Shown: piece after piece, positions 15,772-24,627 of the stretch
Position numbering within the stretch: the first letter of the stretch is position 1
Layout of the letters: each line of letters starts with the position of its first letter
Source: Gammaproteobacteria bacterium
GTDB lineage: Bacteria; Pseudomonadota; Gammaproteobacteria; JADZEE01
Length of the DNA: 64,000 bases
NCBI GenBank assembly: GCA_020850735.1
Contig: JADZEE010000051.1
Location: 32,982-96,981, forward strand
Direction: 5' to 3'
Position numbers and translations under genes: made by a program
Notes under the pieces: model-generated
Told to the model about the DNA's origin: nothing
Databases searched by the model: none
What the model saw: the letters and a program-made list of their open reading frames with translations, nothing else

Positions 15772-16823
15772 GCCACACCCGGGAGAGTCGCGACGATTTG
15801 CGGCCGGGATCCATGGCATCGCGCTGGTTCGTCCGCCGGCGCGTGGCACTGGACGGCAACGCCGGCGAGCGCCTGTACCAGCGCTGGATCGACACCGATC
15901 CGCGCAACCGCGAGGACTACGCGGGCTGCGAGCGCGTCTGGCAGCTCGCCGGCGCGCTCGAAGACGATCCGCGCTACCGGGCGCTGTTCGATTCGGTTGC
16001 CGCGCACCTGCGTGTGCGCCGTCACCGCGCACGCGGTTGGCTGCTCGCCGCCGCGGTCGCGCTGCTGGCCGTCGGTTTATTCGTGTCCTGGCGGCTGCCC
16101 GGTCCGCAGATCTATGCCACCGGCAACGACGAGCAGCGCGTGGTCACGCTCGCGGATGCATCCAGCGTCACGCTCGAGACCGACACCAGCGTCATCGTGC
16201 GTTATTCGAGCGAGCGCCGGCGTCTGGACCTCGCCCGGGGTGTAGCGGCGTTCGACGTCACCCCGGACCGCGACCGCCCGTTCGAGGTGGCCGCCGGTGC
16301 GGGCATGGTACGGGCGCTCGGTACCCGCTTCGACGTCGCGTTGCATGACGGGCGCGTGCAGGTCGCCGTGAGCGAGGGCACCGTCAGCGTCGAAACGCGC
16401 ACGCAGGCCGGCGAGGTCGTTTCCGTGTCGATGCTCGGTGCAGGCGAAACACTCGCCTACCGCGCCGACGGTTCGGTGGACGACGTGCCCGATGCCGGCG
16501 CCGGCCGGCGCGACACGCAGGTCGCCGGTGCGCGCGATGGGCGCGAGGGCAAGCTCGACTTCGATGCCGACCGGCTGGCCGACGTGCTGGCGGAGTTCAA
16601 CCGCCATGCGCGGACCAAGCTCGTCGTCGGCAGCAGCGGGCTCGCCGATCTGCGGGTGAGCGGCGTGTTCCGGGTCGGCGACACCGACGCGCTCGTCTAC
16701 GCGCTGGAACAGGTATTCGCCATCCGGGCGATCCGCAAGGATGATGTCATCGTGCTGGTACGCGAGCGGGGTGCGCGCGTCGCCGCCGGCATCGATGATC
16801 CGGCTGCGGCGCGCCCGCGCTAG
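15768..16823 (+). CDS. FecR-family anti-sigma factor with C-terminal STN-like domain
   Basis: Transmembrane regulator that should hold the neighbouring sigma factor and receive the receptor's signal. The cytoplasmic N-terminus (about 1-80) has the DUF4880 pattern (WFVRRRVALDGNAGERLYQRWID). One membrane helix lies at about 87-105. The periplasmic FecR domain (about 110-235) shows LADASSVTLETDTSV and GTRFDVALHDGRVQVAVSEG. The last 80 residues (LDFDADRLADVLAEFNRH..., GVFRVGDTDALVYALEQVF) resemble an STN/secretin-type fold. That tail could dock on the receptor's own STN domain. Length is 351 aa. Confidence 0.9.
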   Translation: MSHTRESRDDLRPGSMASRWFVRRRVALDGNAGERLYQRWIDTDPRNREDYAGCERVWQLAGALEDDPRYRALFDSVAAHLRVRRHRARGWLLAAAVALLAVGLFVSWRLPGPQIYATGNDEQRVVTLADASSVTLETDTSVIVRYSSERRRLDLARGVAAFDVTPDRDRPFEVAAGAGMVRALGTRFDVALHDGRVQVAVSEGTVSVETRTQAGEVVSVSMLGAGETLAYRADGSVDDVPDAGAGRRDTQVAGARDGREGKLDFDADRLADVLAEFNRHARTKLVVGSSGLADLRVSGVFRVGDTDALVYALEQVFAIRAIRKDDVIVLVRERGARVAAGIDDPAAARPR

Positions 16824-16852
16824 CGGGCGCCGCGCCGCACGACTGCGTCAGC

Positions 16853-18157
16853 TCAGCAGGTGAGCTCGACCCGCAATGCCGTGCCGTCGGGCGTGACGGC
16901 CCGGGCGTGCGCGCGGCGGATCGTGTTTCGCAACGCCAGATCCGCCGGCGCGTCGACGACGCAACGCAGGTAAGCCGGTGTGTAGCCGTGATACCGCACC
17001 AGGCCATCGGCCGAACCGACTGCGCCGCGTTCCCACAGTACCGCCAGCTCGCAGCCGACGCAGGCTCGCAGGTACTCGCGTTGCATGCGGGCCGCGAGCT
17101 CGTGCAGCGCGCGGACGCGGTCGCGGCGGCTCGCGGCGCCGACCGGATCCGGGAACGTCGCTGCCGCCGTGCCCGCACGCGCCGAGTAGGGAAAGATGTG
17201 CACGCGGCCGAAACCGATCCGCTCGATGAACTCGAGGCTCTGCCGCCATTCGCAATCGGTTTCGCCGGGAAAACCGACGATGACGTCGGTGGTGACGTTG
17301 AAACCTGCCACCACGGCGCGCGCCGCGTCGACCAGGCGGGCGTAGTCCTGTCGCCGGCAACGTCGCCCCATGCGCCGCAGGGTCGCATCGCAACCGCTTT
17401 GCAGCGGCAGATGCAGATGCGGCATGAGGCGCGGATCGGCGAAGAGCTCGAAAAACCGCGCCGGCAGATCCCAGGGCTCCACCGAGGCGAGGCGCAGCCT
17501 CTCGACGTCGGTGCCGGTGAGTATGGCGCCGAGCAACGCGGCGAGCGAGGTGCCGAGATCGGCGCCGTAGCCGCCCACGTGCACGCCGGTCAGCACCACC
17601 TCGCGCACTCCGCTGGCGACGAGCCGGTTCACTTCGGCGACGATGCCGGCAATCGCCCGGCTGCGCTCGGTACCACGGGCGATCGTGACGATGCAGAAGG
17701 TGCAGCGGTGGCGACAACCATCCTGCACCTTGACGAATGCACGGCTGCGTCCGCGCGCATACAGCGGTGCCGCGGCCGGCGCATGTACCGCGCCGGGCAT
17801 CACCCCGGGCATGAGCGCGCGCGTCACCAGCTCGGGAAGGCGGTCCTTGTCGGCGTTGCCGACCAGCAGATCGATTCCCCCGGCGGCCGTCAGCTGCGCC
17901 GGCGCAAGGGTCGCATCGCAGCCGCTCACCACCAGCCTGGCGTGCGGATTGTCGCGCTGGCTGCGGCGCAGGAGCTGGCGCGATTTGCGTACAGCTTCGG
18001 CGGTCACCGCGCAGGTATTGACGACGATGAGATCGGCTGCCTCGGGTCGCGTGCTGATGACGTAGCCCCGGGCGCTGAAATCGCGCGCCCAGCATTCGAG
18101 CTCCGCCTCGTTCAGGCGACAGCCGAGCGCGCGCAGATGAACCCGCGGCGGGGTCAT
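16853..18157 (-). CDS. mtaB: tRNA t6A37 methylthiotransferase MtaB
   Basis: Radical-SAM enzyme that adds a methylthio group to N6-threonylcarbamoyladenosine at tRNA position 37. The N-terminal UPF0004 domain holds the auxiliary-cluster cysteines 13, 49 and 80 (GCRLNEAE, NTCAV, VSGC). The radical-SAM CxxxCxxC is Cys148, Cys152 and Cys155 (GCRHRCTFC). The GVHVGGYGAD and HLPLQSGCD blocks are those of the MtaB branch. A short TRAM-like tail follows, and length (434 aa) is normal. MiaB is the close alternative but normally differs in the motif after the radical-SAM cysteines. Convergent to the FecR gene. Confidence 0.9.
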   Translation of the reverse strand: MTPPRVHLRALGCRLNEAELECWARDFSARGYVISTRPEAADLIVVNTCAVTAEAVRKSRQLLRRSQRDNPHARLVVSGCDATLAPAQLTAAGGIDLLVGNADKDRLPELVTRALMPGVMPGAVHAPAAAPLYARGRSRAFVKVQDGCRHRCTFCIVTIARGTERSRAIAGIVAEVNRLVASGVREVVLTGVHVGGYGADLGTSLAALLGAILTGTDVERLRLASVEPWDLPARFFELFADPRLMPHLHLPLQSGCDATLRRMGRRCRRQDYARLVDAARAVVAGFNVTTDVIVGFPGETDCEWRQSLEFIERIGFGRVHIFPYSARAGTAAATFPDPVGAASRRDRVRALHELAARMQREYLRACVGCELAVLWERGAVGSADGLVRYHGYTPAYLRCVVDAPADLALRNTIRRAHARAVTPDGTALRVELTC

Positions 18158-18344
18158 GGTGGCAGCCGGCGCGGGTCGGACCGGGCCACACGGTGACGGC
18201 AGCCGCGGGTCATGGATCGGTCACGCCGGCAACTCGTGCCGGCCACCGCGCCCCGGCGCCACGGCCGGTACGGGCATGACGCCGGCGCTTGCGCCTGCGA
18301 ATAAAGTCCGCCGTCGACAGCCCCGTGTTCCTGCCATCGTCTCG

Positions 18345-20264
18345 TCAGCGTCGCAAGGACTTCAACCGCTCGCGCGCGGCCTTGACGCCGGCGCGGGCGG
18401 CGCCGTCGAGCCACTGGCGCGATTCGTCCTGATCGGCGCCGCTCGCACCGCGGCGCGCGAGCAGCATGTCGAGGTTGTGCTGTGCTTCGGGATGGCCTTG
18501 TGCGGCCGCGAGGCGGAACCATCTCGTTGCCAAGCCATAGTCCTGCGACACGCCCCGCCCGAGTGCATACAGCACGCCGAGCTGGTACTGCGCCTCGGCG
18601 TCGCCGTTCTCGGCGAGCGGTGTCAGCCGTTGCGCTGCGGCGAAATGATCTCCGCTGCGCAGCGCGGCGCGTGTGATGCGCAGCGTCGCATCGCCCGGGG
18701 CCGTAGCGGGTTGCCGAGTGGCCGCCGGCACGTCAGCACTCATGGCTTGCAGCTGCGCGCGCGCGTCGGCGATGCGCGCGTCCCCGGGCGCTGCGCGGTA
18801 CGCCCGATCCAGGTAGTCGGTCGCCTTGTCGATATCACCGCGACCGGCCGCCTGATGCGCCATGCGCAGGTAGCGCGCAACGATGTCGTCGATACCGTCG
18901 CGTGCGGGGGTGTTGTCCGGTTCGAGAGCGAGCACGGCGCGATACTTTTCGAGCGCATTGTCGCCGGGCGGCCGGGTCAGCCGGGTGGCCGCGACATCCG
19001 CGCGCGCAGCTTCGAGCAGCCCGGCGATGCGCAGGCGGACAGCCGCCGCGTCTGGTTCAATCGCGGTGGATGCCGCCACGGTTTGTGCGCCAGTCGGTGT
19101 GAGTGCCGGATCGGCGGGCGCTGGCGTGCGATCCGTACGGCGCAATGGCTCGAGGAACCCGAACAGCACGGCGATCAGCGCCAGGCCCGTGAGGATCTGC
19201 AGCCGTCGCTTGCGCCTCGCGGCGGCGGGTAACGTCGCGCGGGGCGCGGGACTCGCGGTCACCGGCAACGGGATGGTCGCCGCGGTGACCGGCCCGGGCG
19301 ATTGCCGTGCGACGGTCGCGGCGACGGCGGTGGGCGACCCGGGTGTCCGCGCAACGGTCACAGCAGTGATCGCTGTCGCGGCGTCGAGCTCGCAGCGCCA
19401 GTCCGACAGGCTCTGCGGCCGTTCCGACTCCCGGAAAGCGAGCGCGTGATCCACGGCGCACAGGAATCGTTCCGAGTAACGTCCGGCGCCGATCTCGCGT
19501 GCCGTCACCAGCGCGTCGCCCTTGCCGGCGAGGATGGTCTTGCTGCGATCGACCGCGGCGAGCGGCGAACGACCCGCGATTGCGCGGTACATGGTTGCGC
19601 CGAGCGCGTAGATGTCGGTCCAGGGCCCCTGCGGTGCGGCGTCGGAGTAGTACTGTTCGAACGGCGCATAGCCGGGCGAGACCACGGTCGTCAGGGTTTG
19701 CGTGTGCGTGCCGAGCGCCTGGCGGGCCGAGCCGAAGTCGAGCAGCACCGGACTGCCGTCGGCGCGAATGTAGATGTTGGCCGGTTTGATGTCGCGGTGG
19801 ATGTAACCGGTGGCGTGTACCTGCTCGAGTCCGTCCATGATGCGCAGCAGGATTGCGGTCAGCGCGGTCTCGTCGAGCAAGCGCTCGCGCTCGAGGACGC
19901 TGGCGAGCGATTCGCCGCGTTCGTAACGCATCACCAGATAAGCGGTACCGTTGGCCTCGAACACCGAATGCACGCGCACGATCGACGGATGATCGAACTG
20001 CGCCAGCGTGCGCCCTTCGGCGACGAATCGCGATAATCCCCAGGCAAAATCCTCGCGATGTCGTTCCGACAGCGGCACGACCGAGGAATCCCCGGCGCGG
20101 GTTGCGAAGGCCGCGACCATGTACTCCTTGAGAGCGACCGGCTGCGCGAGGTTGGTGTCCTCGGCGAGGTAGGTGATGCCGAAGCCCCCCTGGCCGAGCA
20201 CCGTGCGGATCTCGTACCAGTGCAGTCGGTAGCCGACGGGCAGGCAGTGCGGTGGGGTGCTCAT
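18345..20264 (-). CDS. Serine/threonine protein kinase with Sel1/TPR C-terminus
   Basis: Hanks-type kinase of 639 aa. The kinase domain spans about residues 12-275, with Gly loop GQGGFG (24-29), ATP Lys46, catalytic HRDIKPAN (His156-Arg157-Asp158) and metal-binding DFG (176-178), so all key residues are present. A proline/threonine-rich linker leads to a membrane helix at about 350-370. The outer part has TPR-like and Sel1-like repeats (AEAQYQLGVLYALGRGVSQ) to the C-terminus. This suggests a transmembrane receptor kinase whose periplasmic repeats sense or bind a partner. Repeat copy B sits directly upstream, and no clear ribosome site precedes the ATG. Confidence 0.88.
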   Translation of the reverse strand: MSTPPHCLPVGYRLHWYEIRTVLGQGGFGITYLAEDTNLAQPVALKEYMVAAFATRAGDSSVVPLSERHREDFAWGLSRFVAEGRTLAQFDHPSIVRVHSVFEANGTAYLVMRYERGESLASVLERERLLDETALTAILLRIMDGLEQVHATGYIHRDIKPANIYIRADGSPVLLDFGSARQALGTHTQTLTTVVSPGYAPFEQYYSDAAPQGPWTDIYALGATMYRAIAGRSPLAAVDRSKTILAGKGDALVTAREIGAGRYSERFLCAVDHALAFRESERPQSLSDWRCELDAATAITAVTVARTPGSPTAVAATVARQSPGPVTAATIPLPVTASPAPRATLPAAARRKRRLQILTGLALIAVLFGFLEPLRRTDRTPAPADPALTPTGAQTVAASTAIEPDAAAVRLRIAGLLEAARADVAATRLTRPPGDNALEKYRAVLALEPDNTPARDGIDDIVARYLRMAHQAAGRGDIDKATDYLDRAYRAAPGDARIADARAQLQAMSADVPAATRQPATAPGDATLRITRAALRSGDHFAAAQRLTPLAENGDAEAQYQLGVLYALGRGVSQDYGLATRWFRLAAAQGHPEAQHNLDMLLARRGASGADQDESRQWLDGAARAGVKAARERLKSLRR

Positions 20265-20283
20265 CGTGCGCGGCGGACGATGC

Positions 20284-20465
20284 CTCAGAGCTCGTGAAAC
20301 ATTCGCCCGCCGCAGCGAGACGGTTCCCGGGCGTTCAGGCGCGGGGGTGCACGAAATCGCGCGCGCAGCGGGCCTGGGGAAACGATTCCGGGGGTCCCCG
20401 CAACGCGGCCAGGGGCGTCCAGGGGCCGTCGCAGCAGGCGCGGTGATGGTTTCACAAACGCTCAG
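20284..20465 (-). repeat. Dispersed MITE-like element, copy B
   Basis: Second copy of the element at 3862-4047, shorter by a few bases because a short GTTCCTGGCC-type segment near the left end is missing. Terminal inverted repeats are CTCAGAGCTCGTGAAACAT (left) and, on the minus strand from the right, CTGAGCGTTTGTGAAACC. It fills the space between the kinase gene and the RcnB-like gene, and the latter's TGA stop lies in the right terminal repeat, as in the other copies. Confidence 0.85.
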
Positions 20466-20938
20466 CGGGCGACGTCATACAGGATGTCACGGATGACGCC
20501 GGTGGCGACGTCGACGAGGATGACGTCGCCGCCGACCAGGACCCGCTCGGTGCCTGCAGGCGGCGCGCCGAGCTGCTCTTCGAGCGCGGGCGGGAGCTCG
20601 CGTTGTTCGAGTCCGGGTGGAAGCCGGCCTTTTTTCTGCAAGTGCCGGCTCAAGCCCGGCGGCAGATCTGCGCGGCGGGCGAGCCCGGGCGGCATCTGCT
20701 TGTGCTTGCCGCTCGCTTTTTCCTTTCCGTCCTGGCGGTGTTGGTCGGCACCCGGCGCCGCTGCATCGTCGGGCTGCGGGTGATCGGCATACCAGCGTGC
20801 GATGCCCTGGCGTTCCAGCTCCGTAAAGCCGGCATCGACCGCGGCGCGTACGGCGGCGCCCACTGCCGAGTCGGCCGCGGCCGCGCCGCGCGCGGTCGCG
20901 AGCACCAGCAGGGTGATGACGAGGATCGACGTGCGCAT
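20462..20938 (-). CDS. Periplasmic RcnB/CigR-like small protein
   Basis: A 158-residue exported protein. The ATG at 20938 has AGGAGA upstream, and the signal peptide runs to about residue 22 (RGAAAADS). The mature part has a Lys/Gln-rich linker and then repeated LPPGL units (MPPGLARR, LPPGLSRHL, LPPGLEQREL), ending with the block VLVGGDVILVDVATGVIRDIL. That LPPGL-then-VGxDVxLxDxxTGxVxDIL pattern is typical of RcnB/CigR-type periplasmic proteins. Some members affect Ni/Co homeostasis or virulence-gene control. The role here is unknown. Its stop codon lies at the edge of repeat copy B. Confidence 0.75.
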   Translation of the reverse strand: MRTSILVITLLVLATARGAAAADSAVGAAVRAAVDAGFTELERQGIARWYADHPQPDDAAAPGADQHRQDGKEKASGKHKQMPPGLARRADLPPGLSRHLQKKGRLPPGLEQRELPPALEEQLGAPPAGTERVLVGGDVILVDVATGVIRDILYDVAR

Positions 20939-20972
20939 GGGGATTCTCCTGCGTGGATGGCGCCGCGAGCGT

Positions 20973-22949
20973 TCAGTCGCGGTCGCCGACGGGCGCGGCG
21001 AAGGCGTCGGCGACGAGCGTGTCGATATTGTCACCCGTCAGGTTTTCGAGAAACGCGACGAGATCGTCTTTTTCCTGCGCCGTGAGACCGAGCGCACGGA
21101 TACGTGGATCGAGCAGTTCGTTGGCGACACCGCCCCGATCGTAGAACTCGATCACGGCGCGCAAAGTGGTGATAGATCCGTCGTGCATGTAGGGCGCCGT
21201 CAGGGCCACGTTGCGCAGGCTCGGCGTGCGGTAGCGCCAGCGATCGGCCGGGTCCAGGGTGATCTCGTAGGCACCGAGATCGGCCGGCACCGGTGAGGTC
21301 GCAGCGGCGACCACCTGCGGGTCCAGCGTCAGCCAGGTGCCGGGCGCGACCAGTACGCGTCTGTCGGTCGTGTTCGCGCCCATGCTGCGGGCGTAGCCGA
21401 TCCCGGTGTTGTGCAGGTCGTCATCGGTGAACAAGGCGTAGTCGGGTCCGATCAGATGGCAGGCGCTGCATCCGCCCTTGCCGGTAAATACGTCGTAGCC
21501 GCGCCGGGCCGCCGCCGGCATGGCCGCCTCGTCCTTGCCGTAGTACCAGCGATCGAAGGGGCTGCCGCCCGACACCAGCGTGCGCTCGTAGCTGGCAATC
21601 GCGGCGCCGACCGTGGCCATGCTCGGCCCCGCCCCGTCGAACGCGGCGGCGAACAATTCCGCGTAGTCCGCCAATGCCGCGATCTTGTCGAGCAGGTAGC
21701 CGACCGCGGGATTGCCCATCTCGTTGGCAGCGAGCAGCGGACCCCAGATCTGCTGCTCCAGCCGGCGTTCGCGACCGTCGTGGAACAGCCGCGTCCGGTA
21801 GCCGACGTTGTAGAGCGTGGGCGCATTGCGGCGCACGCTGCGACCCTCGATGCCGATGGCCGTGGATAGCTCGTTGCTGGTGAATCCCTGCTCGGGGATG
21901 TGACACATGGCGCAGGAAATCGTGTCGTTGTGCGACAGTCGGCGGTCGTAAAAAAGCCTGCGCCCGAGCGCGATCCTGGCGGCGGTCGGCGGGTTGTCGT
22001 CCGGGGCCGTCAACGGCGGCAAGCCCGCTGGCGGCCTGGTGAGCGCGGCGCCGAGATCGGCGGCCCGGCCGCGGCGATGACCGAGCGCCTGCGAACGGGT
22101 GCGGTAACTGTCCTGCTCGTAGCCGCGTTTGTCGTCGCCGGCGCCATCCACGCGCGCGGAGCTGCGCTCGGGCACTGTTCGCGCCGCTTCGGTGTCGGCG
22201 AACAGCACCGTGCGGACGTCGTTGACGAGCGTGTCCACGTGCAGGAACGAGGTGCTGTAAATGTTGCGGATTCGGCGGGCGTCGTCGATGAGGAAAACGC
22301 GCAGGATGTGTGAGATGGAGCCGAGCGATGCGCCGTCGGGGCCGACATCGTTGACCAGTGACTGGCCATAGGCCGCCAGGATCGGAGCCAGCGCCCGCGC
22401 CGAGGCGCCGGTGAGGAATTGCCAGTCGCCCGCGCGTCGGTAGGCGCGGGCATAAGCGGCCATGACGGCCGGGGTGTCGCGGCCGGGATCGAAGGACAGG
22501 CTGAGCAGCCGGACCCGGTCGCGCAATTCGGGCAGGGCGGCGATGCGGTCCTGCACCTGGCCGAGGACGTAGGAAGCGAGCGGACAACCGTCGGCGTCCG
22601 CGCAGTGGGTGTAGATGAACGACAGCAGCACGAGGCGGCCGTCGAACAACTCGTGCAGGCGTCGCGTCCGGCCCAGTTCGTCGAGCACCGTGCCGTCCGC
22701 GGCGGCACCCAGCACGGGCAGGGTGTAGGTACCGGCTGGCGGAGCGGTGAACGCAGCCGGGGCGTAACCCGGCGGCGCGACCACTGCGGGGTGATCGCTG
22801 CCGTCGGAACCGCCGTGTGCGTATGCGCCGGCGACCACGGCCAGCACGAGCGCGGTGACGCACGCCGGCGCCGCGACCGCACGTGCACCGGTCCTGGCCA
22901 CGGCCGATTGCCCGGGGGTGCGCCTCAACCCGAGCGCGGCCGCATCCAT
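20973..22949 (-). CDS. SCO1/SenC domain fused to MauG-like di-heme cytochrome c peroxidase
   Basis: One 658-residue protein joining two functions usually on separate genes. After a membrane or signal segment (about 28-45) comes a thioredoxin-fold SCO domain (about 70-250) with Cys116 and Cys122 (THCADADGC, spaced five residues rather than the usual three) and the copper His214. From about 315 to 650 follows a di-heme peroxidase domain with heme sites CAMCH (346-350) and CSACH (494-498). It lies 106 bp after the methanethiol oxidase gene on the same strand; separate SCO1 and mauG-like genes accompany mtoX in Hyphomicrobium. A role in copper delivery and maturation of that enzyme is inferred. 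The ATG at 22949 lacks a strong ribosome site. Confidence 0.85.
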   Translation of the reverse strand: MDAAALGLRRTPGQSAVARTGARAVAAPACVTALVLAVVAGAYAHGGSDGSDHPAVVAPPGYAPAAFTAPPAGTYTLPVLGAAADGTVLDELGRTRRLHELFDGRLVLLSFIYTHCADADGCPLASYVLGQVQDRIAALPELRDRVRLLSLSFDPGRDTPAVMAAYARAYRRAGDWQFLTGASARALAPILAAYGQSLVNDVGPDGASLGSISHILRVFLIDDARRIRNIYSTSFLHVDTLVNDVRTVLFADTEAARTVPERSSARVDGAGDDKRGYEQDSYRTRSQALGHRRGRAADLGAALTRPPAGLPPLTAPDDNPPTAARIALGRRLFYDRRLSHNDTISCAMCHIPEQGFTSNELSTAIGIEGRSVRRNAPTLYNVGYRTRLFHDGRERRLEQQIWGPLLAANEMGNPAVGYLLDKIAALADYAELFAAAFDGAGPSMATVGAAIASYERTLVSGGSPFDRWYYGKDEAAMPAAARRGYDVFTGKGGCSACHLIGPDYALFTDDDLHNTGIGYARSMGANTTDRRVLVAPGTWLTLDPQVVAAATSPVPADLGAYEITLDPADRWRYRTPSLRNVALTAPYMHDGSITTLRAVIEFYDRGGVANELLDPRIRALGLTAQEKDDLVAFLENLTGDNIDTLVADAFAAPVGDRD

Positions 22950-23055
22950 ACGCCAGCCGGAACCCGGTGGTGCTTGTGACGGCACTGCGCTACACGCGCG
23001 CCCGTCCGGGCCGGTCCGCACGAACCGATCCGCGGCAATACGGTACCGGGACCGT

Positions 23056-24426
23056 TCAGCGCAACGCGGCAACCGCGTCTGGCTGCTGCCCGGTCGCGTA
23101 CAGGGCACGCGCACCGAAGCGCATCTGGTGTGGTCTGCCGAGCTTCGCCGCGGTGAAGTCGATGCTGAACGCCGGCGTGAGTTTGCCGCCCACCCAGTTG
23201 TAGGCCTTGAAATATTGCAGATCGCCTTCTTGCGCCGCCGCCTGGGTCTTGTCCCAGTTGCCGAGCAGCGAGGAGGTGAAGTACACGCGCTTGCCATCCC
23301 AGCTCTGCGACACCATGTTGACCTGCGCGCCGATCTTCTCCGTATAGATCTCCTTGGGCTGGAACGGATCGGAGACGTCGAAAAGACGCGCCGTACCGTC
23401 GTTCCAGGTGTCCACCCACAGCAGCCGGTCATCGGCCGAGATGGAGATGTCCACCGGCAGCGGGATCTTGCTGGCGTCGCCGATGTCGGCCACGGCCTGC
23501 GCCTGCCACTGGCCGGTGTCGGTGCGGTGGATCAGCCAGATCTTCGACGTCAGCGCCGTGGTCGTGAAGCAGTAGTCGTGCTGGGCGCCCCATGCGCAAC
23601 GCACTTCCAGTGGTGCGCCGGGCACATCGAGCACCTGTCTGGGCTTGCGGCTGTGCAGATCCCAGATCGCCACCGTGTTGCCGAAGCGCTTCATCGCTTC
23701 CGGATCGGCCATCATCTTGCCGAGGTCCATCATGTAGTTGTTCCAGCCGGTGAACGAGGAGGTCACCATGACGTTCAGGCGCGGCTGCGCGCGCACGTCG
23801 TAGCCGTAACCGTCCGCATAGGCGCCGCTCTTGACCGCGCCCTGGAGGTTGTCGTCGGTCGGCATCCAGTAGGTCGCGACATACTCGCCGTCATTGGTGT
23901 ATTCGACCATGGCCGTGCGGCCACCGTGATCCTTGTTGTTCGACAGTCCGGTGATCAGCATGCGCCCCGGCAGGGCGTAATGCGTGTGCGGACCCACCAC
24001 GCCACCGCTCCTGGCGGTGAAGTCCGCGACGGTTTTCGCGAGCCTGGGTGCCGCCGGATCGCTGTGAATGTCGAAGACGAAAATCTTGTTGGTGTCCAGC
24101 CCCCCCGCCCACAGGTAGCGGCGGTCGTCGGTGAGCCCGGAATGGTGCGCCTCGTTGCGGCCGCCGACGGACAGCGTGTGGATCACCTGGCCGTAGCTGG
24201 CGGAAGCCGGGTTCACGTCGATCGTCACGAGCTTGTCCTGCTCGTCGCCGAGGCCGCTCTGGCCCAGCGTCCACACGTAGACGTAGTCCTCCTGGCCGAC
24301 GATCTTGGCCATATAGGGTGACAGGCAGGTTTCATCGGCGGCGGCAGGCAGCCCCGCCGCGAGCACCAGGACCGCGCCGATCGCGGCAGTCCCCCGGCGA
24401 ATGAACGTGATCGTGCTGGTATCCAT
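23056..24426 (-). CDS. mtoX: Methanethiol oxidase (selenium-binding protein SBP56 family), periplasmic
   Basis: SBP56-family protein of 456 aa. The ATG at 24426 follows GGGAGGGG. The signal peptide ends near AAADET, so it acts in the periplasm, unlike eukaryotic SBP56. Family features: ETCLSPYMAKIVGQEDYVYVWTLG at the start of the mature protein (positions about 30-55), HHSGLTDDRRYLWAGGLD, GPHTHYALPGRMLI, VMVTSSFTGWNNY and the C-terminal HQMRFG. The characterised bacterial enzyme is copper-dependent and converts methanethiol to formaldehyde, H2S and H2O2. The following SCO-MauG fusion gene supports this assignment. Regulation is not evident. A 200-bp gap separates it from the membrane protein gene upstream. 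Confidence 0.88.
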   Translation of the reverse strand: MDTSTITFIRRGTAAIGAVLVLAAGLPAAADETCLSPYMAKIVGQEDYVYVWTLGQSGLGDEQDKLVTIDVNPASASYGQVIHTLSVGGRNEAHHSGLTDDRRYLWAGGLDTNKIFVFDIHSDPAAPRLAKTVADFTARSGGVVGPHTHYALPGRMLITGLSNNKDHGGRTAMVEYTNDGEYVATYWMPTDDNLQGAVKSGAYADGYGYDVRAQPRLNVMVTSSFTGWNNYMMDLGKMMADPEAMKRFGNTVAIWDLHSRKPRQVLDVPGAPLEVRCAWGAQHDYCFTTTALTSKIWLIHRTDTGQWQAQAVADIGDASKIPLPVDISISADDRLLWVDTWNDGTARLFDVSDPFQPKEIYTEKIGAQVNMVSQSWDGKRVYFTSSLLGNWDKTQAAAQEGDLQYFKAYNWVGGKLTPAFSIDFTAAKLGRPHQMRFGARALYATGQQPDAVAALR

Positions 24427-24627
24427 GTTGCCCCTCCCGCGCCCCGGGCGCTGTCTGGATAAGTACGTGGCCATTGTACGGTCGCCGCCCCCCGATCCAA
24501 ACCCGAAACCGGGGTCAGACTCGCATTTCGCCCGCTGGTCGGGGCGGATCGGAATTGGCGAGCCAGGCGCGCCCGTGGCACGGATCGCACGCCGGGACCG
24601 CCGGACGACCGCGGATGGTGCGGCGCG

